A stretch of DNA of 52,463 nt. It comes from Oscillospiraceae bacterium (lineage in GTDB: Bacteria; Bacillota; Clostridia; Oscillospirales; Ruminococcaceae). The notes under the pieces were generated by a model. That model made no database searches. It was not told where the DNA came from and was given only the letters and a program-made list of their open reading frames with translations. The position numbers and the translations under genes were made by a program. The stretch covers positions 1-52,463 of the forward strand of contig JAFWEV010000050.1 in assembly GCA_017512745.1 (NCBI GenBank). The letters are read 5' to 3'. Positions within the stretch are counted from its first letter, which is position 1. Each line of letters starts with the position of its first letter. Positions 8,599-16,324 of the stretch are shown here, in pieces.

Positions 8599-9333
8599 CT
8601 ATGACTCATCCGCCTGCCCGCCGGAGAGCGTCCAACCGTGTTCTCCGTGGTATATCATCAGCTTTGTCATTCCGCCGTCGATACAGAGATCCTCACCCGT
8701 GATGAAACCGGCGTTATCTGAACACAGGAACAGTACGGCGTTGGCGATATCCATCGGATTGCCCACCCTTCCCACCGGCTGCTGTACCGCATCGGATCCA
8801 TTGTATTCTCTGAATGACGTATCGATCCATCCCGGCGATATGGAATTGACCCTTACTCTTCCCGCAAAACTCACGGCAAGAGCGTGCGTCAATGCCGCAA
8901 TACCGCCTTTTGCAGCGGTATGACTTTCGGTCTGAGGCTGGCTCATACGGTCACGGGAAGAAGAGATATTGATAATAGATGCCCCGGGAGCAAAATGCGG
9001 TGCAAACAGTTTAGACAGATAGAACGGTGCCGCAACATCCACTGCAAGCGCATCCATGAACTCCTCATATGAGCACTCGTCGATACCTTTCATGACAGGT
9101 TTGGCATTGTTGATAAGATAATCGATATGTCCGTGTTCTGAGATCACTTCCGAAGCAAAAGACTCGAGAACTACCTTGTCGGCGAGATTTCCGACAAAAT
9201 GATCGCCGGGAAGTCTGTCGATAACGCAGACCTTTGCTCCGTTCCTCCGAAACTCATCCGCTATACATTTTCCTATCCCTCTTGCCCCTCCGGTCACAAC
9301 AGCGACCTTATCTGAAAAATCCAGTTCCATCAT
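8599..9333 (-). CDS. SDR-family protein lacking the catalytic tyrosine
   Basis: A 244-residue classical short-chain dehydrogenase/reductase fold. It has the NAD(P) motif TGGARGIG (residues 14-21), an N-x-A-like LINNAKP segment, the catalytic Ser cluster ISSS (124-126), the SPGW loop and a C-terminal FITGEDLCIDGGM. The Y-x-x-x-K motif reads H138-T-A-A-K142; the codon is CAT at the place where TAT is expected. Ser and Lys are kept, so either His acts as the acid/base, the activity is altered, or the protein is a binding or regulatory SDR. Start is ATG 9333, 6 bp after AAGG; an upstream in-frame ATG at 9357 has no comparable site. It is a single gene. Substrate unknown. Confidence 0.85.
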   Translation of the reverse strand: MMELDFSDKVAVVTGGARGIGKCIADEFRRNGAKVCVIDRLPGDHFVGNLADKVVLESFASEVISEHGHIDYLINNAKPVMKGIDECSYEEFMDALAVDVAAPFYLSKLFAPHFAPGASIINISSSRDRMSQPQTESHTAAKGGIAALTHALAVSFAGRVRVNSISPGWIDTSFREYNGSDAVQQPVGRVGNPMDIANAVLFLCSDNAGFITGEDLCIDGGMTKLMIYHGEHGWTLSGGQADES

Positions 9334-9431
9334 TGTTTTCCTTACCTCTCTCAGCAATTACTATACGATTATTAAGATCATTGATCTGCGGTGGAACTGC
9401 TTCCCGACCGCTTGAATGATGCGATGCAGTG

Positions 9432-10421
9432 TTATTTGAGATCCTTCAGAACCGTTCCTATATCGTCGTTTATACATATCGATCTCTCTCTGATCTCATC
9501 CGGGACAAACGCTTCTCCAAGGTTTATACAGGCATAAGCGGAATCCGGCTGTTCGCTTGTCATCTGCCAGAACGGATATTTTATGATCACCGGCGTATTG
9601 CCGCCGACTCCTATCTCCAGGAAGAGCATATGGAGTCCGTAATGGCGTCTGAGATAATCGGAATAAGCGGCTGATGCGTTTTTCCATCCCTCATCCTCAA
9701 CGAATGTTTCATCCGATCTCAGGTTGAGTTTGTACTTTGTGCCGGTCACAGGATCTTTCGGTATGAGTTCCGACGGAATGCGCATCAGGACATTCCCGTC
9801 ATCAGGCATATCATAAATGCCTTCCCCGTTCTTTATAAATCCCTGGGCTTCAAGCGCACTGAACACCCACTCTCTGTTATCATACGTTCTTTTATCCGCA
9901 CTGTCAGTGCTCTGGAAAAGACCGTAATCCCCCTGTGTGTAGAATAATCTTTTTTTGTCGAATCCTGCCAGCTGGAACTGGTGATCAACATTTGTCGTAA
10001 TCACGAAATAATCCTTACCGTCAACAAGCTCCAGAAGATCATTGTATACAGGCTTGGGCGCCTTCATGTATCTGTTGATGTAAATGGCTCTCGCCCACCA
10101 TGCCCACATTATTTCCTCTTCGGGAAACGGATAGAATCCGCCGGAATATATGTCTTCTATTCTGTAGCACTTCGCAAAATCGTAAAAGTACTTATGGAAA
10201 CGTTCTCCCGAATAGATCATTCCGGCAGAAGTGGACAGCCCGGCCCCCGCGCCGATAACTATCCCGTCAGCGGAAGCGATCTCTCTTTTCAGTTTTTCGA
10301 TATTTTCTTCCCTTGTTCCGGATCCGTAAGTGAGACCTCCCCGCATTTCTCTCACTGCTTTTATTCCTCTGTTTATGGTTTCGATATAACCGTTAGGTCT
10401 TTTATGAAAGTCTCTGTTCAT
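9432..10421 (-). CDS. Class M sirtuin (SirTM), protein ADP-ribosyltransferase type
   Basis: A 329-residue Sir2-fold protein. The NAD loop GAGAGLSTSAG is at 57-67 and TTNVD at 142-146. The canonical catalytic His-Gly is replaced by Gln in FYTQGDYG (Q163), and no CxxC zinc ribbon is present. Gln here and loss of zinc are features described for class M sirtuins, which mono-ADP-ribosylate lipoyl-carrier proteins instead of deacylating (Rack et al. 2015 work on Staphylococcus and Streptococcus). The gene overlaps the upstream macrodomain gene by 20 bp if it starts at ATG 10421, which follows GAGGA; an ATG at 10439 is also in frame. Together they form a write/erase pair. No GcvH-L or lipoate ligase is in the window. 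Confidence 0.85.
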   Translation of the reverse strand: MNRDFHKRPNGYIETINRGIKAVREMRGGLTYGSGTREENIEKLKREIASADGIVIGAGAGLSTSAGMIYSGERFHKYFYDFAKCYRIEDIYSGGFYPFPEEEIMWAWWARAIYINRYMKAPKPVYNDLLELVDGKDYFVITTNVDHQFQLAGFDKKRLFYTQGDYGLFQSTDSADKRTYDNREWVFSALEAQGFIKNGEGIYDMPDDGNVLMRIPSELIPKDPVTGTKYKLNLRSDETFVEDEGWKNASAAYSDYLRRHYGLHMLFLEIGVGGNTPVIIKYPFWQMTSEQPDSAYACINLGEAFVPDEIRERSICINDDIGTVLKDLK

Positions 10422-11235
10422 AGTATCTTCTGTCCTCATCTTTGAATACGTTGAATATTATTCTGTCCATGCCTTCCGGATTGGCTTCAAGCCACTGCGT
10501 GACCGTATCGACAGCTATCCCGGAGGCCAGTTCATTGGGAAATCTGAATACTCCCGTGGAGATGCAGCAGAACGCGACGCTCCTGAGTCCTGCCTCCTTA
10601 CACATTTCAAGCGTATTTCTGTAACAGTCTGCCAGATCACTCTTAAGATTATCAGTGACTGCGGTCTGCACTATCGGCCCCACAATGTGCACTATCTTTT
10701 TTGCAGGCAGGTTATATGCATCAGTCAGCATAGGAACTGCGGTCGGCTGTTCATAACTCTGTCCGTACTTCGTGCGCAGAGCTGCCATCTGTCTTGCACA
10801 CTCCTGCCTCAGCTGTATTCCTGCATAGGTATGTATGCAGTTATCTATACACGTGTGCATCGGAACAAAACATCCCAGCATCTCTGAATTTGCAGCATTG
10901 ACGATGGCATCACATTCAAGTCTGGTTATATCTCCCTGCCATATTGAGATGATGTCCCCGTACCTGTGTGTGCTGCCTTTTTCTTTCACCGTAGGGATCT
11001 CTTCGAGCCTGACTATGCCTTTTTCCGCATTTCTTTCCATTAAGTACAGATCCTGTACCTTAAGTATCTCTTCATCCATGTGACGCGGCATCCGTATATT
11101 CATGAGCGAACGCAGCAATCTGCGTTTGCCGTCCGCGCCGTCCGGTGTAGGCATATCCCTGTATTCGACCGAATCTTCCTTGAACGCTTCAACGAGATAA
11201 TCAAGCCTATTATTCTGTTCTGTCTTCTCAGTCAT
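10402..11235 (-). CDS. Zinc-dependent macrodomain protein-ADP-ribose hydrolase
   Basis: A 277-residue protein with a helical N-terminal region (about 1-90) and a macrodomain. GDITRLECDAIVNAAN (101-116) is the ADP-ribose-binding core. GCFVPMHTC (121-129) gives the Cys-x4-His-x-Cys zinc site typical of the macrodomains encoded with class M sirtuins, and CCISTGVFRFP is the second ribose loop. It removes ADP-ribose from proteins, reversing the sirtuin. ATG 11235 follows GAGGAATACAG. It starts 9 bp after the Rrf2 regulator's stop and overlaps the sirtuin gene, so the three form one operon. Confidence 0.88.
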   Translation of the reverse strand: MTEKTEQNNRLDYLVEAFKEDSVEYRDMPTPDGADGKRRLLRSLMNIRMPRHMDEEILKVQDLYLMERNAEKGIVRLEEIPTVKEKGSTHRYGDIISIWQGDITRLECDAIVNAANSEMLGCFVPMHTCIDNCIHTYAGIQLRQECARQMAALRTKYGQSYEQPTAVPMLTDAYNLPAKKIVHIVGPIVQTAVTDNLKSDLADCYRNTLEMCKEAGLRSVAFCCISTGVFRFPNELASGIAVDTVTQWLEANPEGMDRIIFNVFKDEDRRYYEQRLS

Positions 11236-11244
11236 CTGTATTCC

Positions 11245-11673
11245 TCACTCTTTGCCTTTTGGGATCTTATCTGCCAGGGCAGAAAGTTTGATGTCGCTCA
11301 GCTCTTTTTCCATGCACTTCGTGACTCTTTCCAGCTCATCATCGAGCAGTTCATGTATTCTTCCGCCTACAGGGCATGCTCCATTTGGATTTTCATGGAA
11401 GTGAAATATGGTTTCCTCTTTCTTCTCTACTGCGTTATATATATCCAGCAGACTGATCTCGGAAGGATCCTTGGCAAGAGATACTCCTCCGATACCCTGC
11501 TCCACAGTAATGAGTCCTGCGTTTCTCAGTTGACCCAGAATACGTCTCACTATTACAGGATTGGTTCCGACACTGCCTGCCAGAAATTCCGATGTGGTCC
11601 TGACCTCGCCGGAAAAATAGTCTGCTGCCAACAGAATGTGTGTGGCCATCGTCAGCCTTGCGGAAAACTGCAT
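11245..11673 (-). CDS. Rrf2-family transcriptional regulator
   Basis: A 142-residue winged-helix regulator. The N-terminus MQFSARLTMATHILLAAD and the recognition region SEFLAGSVGTNPVIVRRILGQLRNAGLI are typical of Rrf2. A GGVSLAKDPSEISLLDIYNAVE wing and dimerisation segment follows. There are only two Cys (in ACPVGG and KCMEK), so the three-Cys Fe-S cluster site of IscR/NsrR is absent; it may sense by a single thiol or a ligand. First gene of the operon with the macrodomain and sirtuin genes. A perfect palindrome overlaps its own promoter, so autorepression is very likely. ATG 11673 follows GGAGGAGAAAAG. Confidence 0.9.
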   Translation of the reverse strand: MQFSARLTMATHILLAADYFSGEVRTTSEFLAGSVGTNPVIVRRILGQLRNAGLITVEQGIGGVSLAKDPSEISLLDIYNAVEKKEETIFHFHENPNGACPVGGRIHELLDDELERVTKCMEKELSDIKLSALADKIPKGKE

Positions 11674-11689
11674 CTTTTCTCCTCCGCCG

Positions 11690-11722
11690 TCATAGTTGTA
11701 ACCGTATTAGTTACAACTATGA
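11690..11722. promoter_or_regulatory. Palindromic operator of the Rrf2 operon
   Basis: Perfect 13-bp arms, TCATAGTTGTAAC (11690-11702) and its reverse complement (11710-11722), around a 7-bp centre. The site covers the end of the -10 element and the expected transcription start of the Rrf2 gene, the position expected of a repressor operator. Confidence 0.82.
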
Positions 11723-11747
11723 TACACGACATTCACGCCCATGTCAA
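11719..11747 (-). promoter_or_regulatory. Promoter of the Rrf2-macrodomain-sirtuin operon
   Basis: On the minus strand TTGACA (11742-11747), a 17-bp spacer, and TATCAT (11719-11724). Consensus -35 and ideal spacing, overlapped by the palindrome at 11690-11722. Confidence 0.8.
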
Positions 11748-11750
11748 CAG

Positions 11751-11780
11751 AAAAGCGCAGGCACAAGCACCTGCGCTTTT
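11751..11780. terminator. Terminator of the hom-lysC-asd operon
   Basis: A perfect 11-bp stem (AAAAGCGCAGG at 11751-11761 and its complement at 11770-11780) with an 8-nt loop and T-rich ends on both strands. It stops the leftward threonine operon just before the Rrf2 promoter. Confidence 0.85.
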
Positions 11781-11795
11781 CTATTAGTTTAAATT

Positions 11796-12761
11796 TTAAA
11801 CTGTGAGTCTGTTCGTTATTTCCTTCCCGTCAAGGTACTCCTTGAGGTGGACAAAACTGTATCTGGTCATGTTGTACATGGCTTCCCTCGTCGTAGTCGC
11901 TGCATGCGGTGAGAGGATAACGTTATCCATGCCTTTCAGGATATATCCCTCTTTTACGGGTTCCACGGGATGGACATCAAGACCTGCACCGGCAACTTTT
12001 CCGGAATCGAGAGCCTCTTTGAGATCGTAAACGTTGAGAGTTCCTCCCCTGGATGTATTGATGATCCAGACCCCGTCTTTCATCTTTGCGATGGTGTCTT
12101 TTCTAACAAGATCTCTGGTCTCGTCGTTGAGCGGACAGTGAAGCGAAATAACATCGCTCTTCTCAAACAGTTCATCCAGCGTCGCTCTTTTGACTCCGAG
12201 TTCTGCAGCGGTTCTCTCATCAAAGAAAACATCGTATGCGATGATCTCGCACCCGAATCCTCCGAGCATCCTTGCAAGGTGCTTGGCAATATTTCCGAAT
12301 CCCACAAGACCGACCGTCTTTCCGGTAAGTTCATATGCGAACTCCCTTCCCCACCGGTCCTCCTGCATCATATTGTCGTACCATTTGAGTTTTCTTCTGA
12401 GTCCGAGGATCATTGCCATGGCCATCTCGGCTACCGCGTTTGCATTCTGTCCCGGAGTATTCGTGACGATGACGCCGTTTTCCTTTGCCGCTTCTATATC
12501 GATATTGTCGAATCCGACGCCGAACTTGGAGATCATCTTAAGCGTGCCCCTGCATGCCGAAAGCGTCTTTTTGTTCCAGGGTTCTCCGCCTGCAAGAACC
12601 ATATCGGCATTGTTTTCAAGTACAAGCCTTACGATGGACTCCTCCGTCTTTACTTTTTTTGGAAGGATCACCCTAACGCCTCTTGCCTCAAACTCATCGA
12701 TAAACTCCTGCTGAAGCTCATCCTCAAGCTTCATGAATATGACGAGAGTATGCTTTTCCAT
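11796..12761 (-). CDS. D-2-hydroxyacid dehydrogenase (phosphoglycerate dehydrogenase-like)
   Basis: A 321-residue NAD-dependent D-isomer-specific 2-hydroxyacid dehydrogenase. VGFGNIAKHLARML is the nucleotide-binding loop; the catalytic Arg is in NTSRGG, Glu in HPVEP and His in SPHAA. Length and the absence of a C-terminal ACT or ASB domain match the short form of 3-phosphoglycerate dehydrogenase. It is the last gene of hom-lysC-asd, 12 bp after asd. It could supply serine precursors or act on a keto acid linked to the aspartate pathway; no serC or serB is nearby, so serA is not assigned. Confidence 0.82.
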   Translation of the reverse strand: MEKHTLVIFMKLEDELQQEFIDEFEARGVRVILPKKVKTEESIVRLVLENNADMVLAGGEPWNKKTLSACRGTLKMISKFGVGFDNIDIEAAKENGVIVTNTPGQNANAVAEMAMAMILGLRRKLKWYDNMMQEDRWGREFAYELTGKTVGLVGFGNIAKHLARMLGGFGCEIIAYDVFFDERTAAELGVKRATLDELFEKSDVISLHCPLNDETRDLVRKDTIAKMKDGVWIINTSRGGTLNVYDLKEALDSGKVAGAGLDVHPVEPVKEGYILKGMDNVILSPHAATTTREAMYNMTRYSFVHLKEYLDGKEITNRLTV

Positions 12762-12773
12762 AAAACATGTCCC

Positions 12774-13754
12774 TTACTTTGTGAGATACTCTATGATCTG
12801 TACAGCATTGCTGGCGGCACCCTTTCTTATCTGATCGCCGCAGCACCACAGAGCAACACCTCCGTCAAAGACGAGGTCCTTTCTTATCCTTCCTACAAAA
12901 ACCGTATCCTGGTCGCTTGTCTCAAGCGGTGTCGGGAATCCGTCCTCAGTGAGCTTGACTCCGGGGAAATCCTTATAGGCATTGAATACTTCATCGAGTG
13001 TCAGCGGATCTTCACACTGGAGCGATACTGAAATGGCATGTGATCTGAACACGGGAACTCTTACACATGTGCATGTGACATTGAGATCCGGCAGATGCAT
13101 GATCTTTCTGCCCTCATTCTGCATCTTCATCTCCTCGCCGGAATATCCGTTCTCCGTGAGAGAACTGATGAGCGGGATGCAGTTATAGGCTATCTGTTTC
13201 GTGAATGTCTTCGGTGTGAAATCTCTGCCCTCTGCCAAAGCCGCAATCTCCTCCTCAAGCTCAGTGATCCCATGCATGCCTGCACCGGACACTGCCTGAT
13301 ATGTGGACGCGATCATCTTCTTTATAGGGCTCAGCTTTGCGATCGGATACACCGCCATACAGGTGATTATCGTCGAACAGTTCGGATTCGAGATGATGCC
13401 GTTGTTGTGTTTGGCATCCTCGCCGTTGATCTCAGGCACTACAAGAGGAACATTCGGGTCCATTCTGAACGCCTTTGAGTTGTCAACAAATACGGCGCCT
13501 GATTTCACAATATCCGCCGCATATTTCTCGGAAAGATCAGCTTCTACTGCACCGAGTACGTAATCAAGTCCCTTGAAACATCCGTCTTCAACCACCTGAA
13601 CTCCGACGTCCTCTCCGAAGCAGTTTATCTTCGTTCCGAGACTTCTCGGACTTGCAAACAGCCTCAGTTCGCTGACATCTATTTTTCTCTCCTCGAGACT
13701 CTTTATCATCTGGCGTCCGACTGCCCCGGTCGCTCCAACTATTCCTATTTTCAT
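12774..13754 (-). CDS. asd: Aspartate-semialdehyde dehydrogenase
   Basis: A 326-residue enzyme that reduces aspartyl-phosphate to aspartate semialdehyde with NADPH. GATGAVGRQMI (7-17) is the nucleotide loop, SNPNCSTI holds the catalytic C126, and RVPVFRSHAISVSL carries the catalytic His region. DNSKAFRMDPNVPLVVPEIN is characteristic of the Gram-positive-type enzyme. Its ATG overlaps the lysC stop by 4 bp (ATGA), so translation is probably coupled. Central step of lysine, threonine and methionine synthesis. Confidence 0.95.
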   Translation of the reverse strand: MKIGIVGATGAVGRQMIKSLEERKIDVSELRLFASPRSLGTKINCFGEDVGVQVVEDGCFKGLDYVLGAVEADLSEKYAADIVKSGAVFVDNSKAFRMDPNVPLVVPEINGEDAKHNNGIISNPNCSTIITCMAVYPIAKLSPIKKMIASTYQAVSGAGMHGITELEEEIAALAEGRDFTPKTFTKQIAYNCIPLISSLTENGYSGEEMKMQNEGRKIMHLPDLNVTCTCVRVPVFRSHAISVSLQCEDPLTLDEVFNAYKDFPGVKLTEDGFPTPLETSDQDTVFVGRIRKDLVFDGGVALWCCGDQIRKGAASNAVQIIEYLTK

Positions 13755-15085
13755 TTTGCTTCTCCTCTGCAGAATTTATTGTAAATTGCTCTTATTGCAT
13801 TCTCATGATCGAGCACATCGACTCCGATTATGATGCTCAGCTCGTCAGCTCCCTGGCTTATCGTTCTGATATTGATGCCGTTTCTTCCGAGTTCCCTGAA
13901 TATCTGACCTGAAATACCGATCTTGGATTTCATTCCTCTTCCGACCACAGCCAGCATCGCGATACCATCCGCCATGGTGACTTCATCTGCTTTGAGCTCT
14001 TTCTTGAGCCTTCCTATCAGTTCATAAAGACAGGAATCGACAGATGCGCTCTTCACTATTATCGAGAACATATCAACGCTGATAGGACACGATTCAACAC
14101 TTATGCCGAAGCTCTCGACTATTGTGAGTGCCTGACGCAGGAATCCGACCGACGAGGCGCTGTGGCTCTTGAGGACCGTGATTGCTGTATAACCCTTATT
14201 TCCGGTAATGCCTGTTATGAAGTGGGGAGGATCTATTCTGTCGTACTCGGAGCAGTCCTCCATTATCATCGTTCCGGGATCTTCAGGCTTGTTCGTATTT
14301 CTTATGTTGATGGGTATGTTCTTGACCTTGACCGGGAATATCGCCTCGTCATTGAGAACATTTGCGCCCATGTAGCTCATCTCTCTGAGTTCCGCGTAAT
14401 TGATCCTCTTTATGTGCATCGGATTCTCGACGATCCTGGGATCCGTGATCATGATCCCGGAAACATCGGTCCAGTTTTCATATATCTCGGCATCGACTAT
14501 GTTGGCTACGACTGCGCCTGTTATATCGCTGCCCCCTCTGGACATAAGCTTGAGCGCTCCGTTCGGCATGCTGCCGTAGAATCCCGGGATGACTATTTTC
14601 CTGTCCGTATTGCACTTCGGGATGAGAAGTTCAGCGGATCTCTTGAGGTTGATGGAACCGTCATAGTCGAATGCGATAACTTCGGCTGCGTCGATGAATT
14701 CGGCTCCTATATATTCAGCAAGACATTTGCTCGTCAGATATTCACCTCTCGAGACTATATAGTCGACAGGCGCCGAGCGCTTGAGCATGTTCTTCAGATT
14801 CTCAAACTCGGTTTCGAGGTCTATCTTAAGGCCAAGCTCTTCTTTTATCTTCAAGTATTTGTTTTTAATAAGCTCCAGTATCTCGTCATATGAGACACCG
14901 TATTTAACATGAGCTTCGCAGAGATAGAGCAGATCCGTGACCTTATGGTCCTTGCTGTTCTCCTTGCCGCATGCGCTGGCAACTATGAACTTTCTGGATT
15001 CCTCGGAATTTACTATATCCTTGACTTTTCTGAACTGTTCGGCATTTGCAAGACTTGAACCGCCGAATTTAGCAACTTTTATCAT
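13751..15085 (-). CDS. lysC: Aspartate kinase
   Basis: A 444-residue monofunctional aspartokinase making aspartyl-4-phosphate. The N-terminal KFGGSSLANAEQF is the kinase signature, SRGEYLTSKCLA and RGGSDITGAVVA complete the amino-acid-kinase fold, and two ACT-type regulatory segments follow from about residue 300. The usual V-S-A-x-G loop reads ASACGKEN. It overlaps hom by one base and asd by four. The operon holds the first steps of the aspartate pathway, but feedback specificity cannot be read here. Confidence 0.93.
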   Translation of the reverse strand: MIKVAKFGGSSLANAEQFRKVKDIVNSEESRKFIVASACGKENSKDHKVTDLLYLCEAHVKYGVSYDEILELIKNKYLKIKEELGLKIDLETEFENLKNMLKRSAPVDYIVSRGEYLTSKCLAEYIGAEFIDAAEVIAFDYDGSINLKRSAELLIPKCNTDRKIVIPGFYGSMPNGALKLMSRGGSDITGAVVANIVDAEIYENWTDVSGIMITDPRIVENPMHIKRINYAELREMSYMGANVLNDEAIFPVKVKNIPINIRNTNKPEDPGTMIMEDCSEYDRIDPPHFITGITGNKGYTAITVLKSHSASSVGFLRQALTIVESFGISVESCPISVDMFSIIVKSASVDSCLYELIGRLKKELKADEVTMADGIAMLAVVGRGMKSKIGISGQIFRELGRNGINIRTISQGADELSIIIGVDVLDHENAIRAIYNKFCRGEAK

Positions 15086-16218
15086 CAGACCACCTCAGCA
15101 ATGAATAATTCAGGATCGTTTGCCCTATCTATAAGGCCCATCACCTTTTCAAGATCCGTCTTTACGGTGATGACAGCTCCGTTTCCGGCTCTCTCGCTCT
15201 CTATCTCGGAGAAGACCTCCGGTGCTGCAGTTCGTATATAGTAGACTCCTGATGCTCCGGCATTTTCCACAGTACCCCTTGTTAGTCTCGAGTAGTCATG
15301 CTTTTTTCCGTTCTGTATCGCGAGAATATCCTGCACTACTGCATGGGACGTCGGATATGTTCCCGCTCCCTGCCCTATGAAAAGGAGTTTTCCCAGATTG
15401 GAGCTTGTGAGCTCTATCGCATTTGAATTTGCCTTGACCGCCGCCAGTTCATTGTCCTTTGCGATCATACACGGCATTACCGAAGCAGCTATACTGTCGC
15501 CGTTTTTCACGACTCTTGAAAGCAGTTTCACAGTCATGCCGTTTTCTGAAGCATAATCCATATCGCTTTTTGAGATATGTCTTATACCGAATACAGGGAT
15601 CTCTTCCGGACGGATATATGTGTCGAATGCCTCCTCACAGGAGATCACGGTCTTGTATCTCGTATCGAATCCGTCAATATCATCGGTCGGATCCGGTTCA
15701 GCGTATCCCAGCGTCTGCGCTTCTGCAAGTACCGGCGCAAAATCCATGCCCTTCTCCATGCTGGAAAGAATATAGTTTGTAGTTCCGTTTATGATCCCTC
15801 TGAAAGAGGAGATCTCATCTATTTCCCTTATGTTCCTAATGTTGGATATCCATGGGATGCCGCCGCCGACACTGGCTTCGAAAAACAATTCGACCCCGTT
15901 TTCGTGAGCTGTTCTGAACATCTCGGGCATGCATTCCGCCAGCATCTTCTTATTGGCAGTGACAGCGTGTTTTCCGTGCTGCATCGATGCTTTTACGAAC
16001 TCCGCAGCACTCTCGACTCCGCCAATAAACTCCGTGACGAGATCGATGTCCGGGTTTCCGGTCACATCCGACGGGACAAGGGTAAAACGCCCGTCACCGT
16101 TATTTCTCTCATGTCTTACAAGGATCTTTGTGACCTTTACATCATGCTTCTTATCCGCATCGAGGATCTCAAGGACCCCGTGCCCGACATTTCCACATCC
16201 CAATAGACCAATATTCAT
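15085..16218 (-). CDS. hom: Homoserine dehydrogenase with shortened ACT tail
   Basis: A 377-residue enzyme reducing aspartate semialdehyde to homoserine. LLGCGNVGHGV is the NAD(P) loop, TANKKML the Lys loop, and GIINGTTNYILSSM the core catalytic and substrate motif; GYAEPDPTDDIDGFD carries the active-site acids. Enzymes of this family with an ACT domain are usually about 425-435 aa. Here, after SGVYYIRT, only about 46 residues remain, with first ACT strand, then a later strand (GAVITVKT), helix and strand, so a middle part of the ACT domain appears missing. Start is ATG 16218 after GAGG; a TTG at 16224 is less likely. First gene of the leftward operon. Confidence 0.92.
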   Translation of the reverse strand: MNIGLLGCGNVGHGVLEILDADKKHDVKVTKILVRHERNNGDGRFTLVPSDVTGNPDIDLVTEFIGGVESAAEFVKASMQHGKHAVTANKKMLAECMPEMFRTAHENGVELFFEASVGGGIPWISNIRNIREIDEISSFRGIINGTTNYILSSMEKGMDFAPVLAEAQTLGYAEPDPTDDIDGFDTRYKTVISCEEAFDTYIRPEEIPVFGIRHISKSDMDYASENGMTVKLLSRVVKNGDSIAASVMPCMIAKDNELAAVKANSNAIELTSSNLGKLLFIGQGAGTYPTSHAVVQDILAIQNGKKHDYSRLTRGTVENAGASGVYYIRTAAPEVFSEIESERAGNGAVITVKTDLEKVMGLIDRANDPELFIAEVV

Positions 16219-16266
16219 CGGCAAAACCTCAATTTTTTGTATAGATTGTCAACTGTAGATTAACAC

Positions 16267-16295
16267 TTGTTTTTGCAACGCTAACATAGTATCAT
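16267..16295 (+). promoter_or_regulatory. Candidate promoter of thrC
   Basis: TTGTTT (16267-16272), a 17-bp spacer and TATCAT (16290-16295), about 30 bp before the thrC start. The divergent hom gene has a TTGACA (16247-16252) on the other strand but no well-spaced -10. Confidence 0.5.
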
Positions 16296-16324
16296 TACTT
16301 TCAGTGTTTGACAAGGAGCAAAAT

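Noticed and set aside
14162..14893. 243-codon plus-strand frame opposite lysC
   Set aside because: No start signals or known domain; lysC on the other strand is unambiguous.
16219..16324. T-box or threonine attenuator between hom and thrC
   Set aside because: The 106-bp gap has no T-box core, no terminator hairpin and no Thr-rich leader frame.
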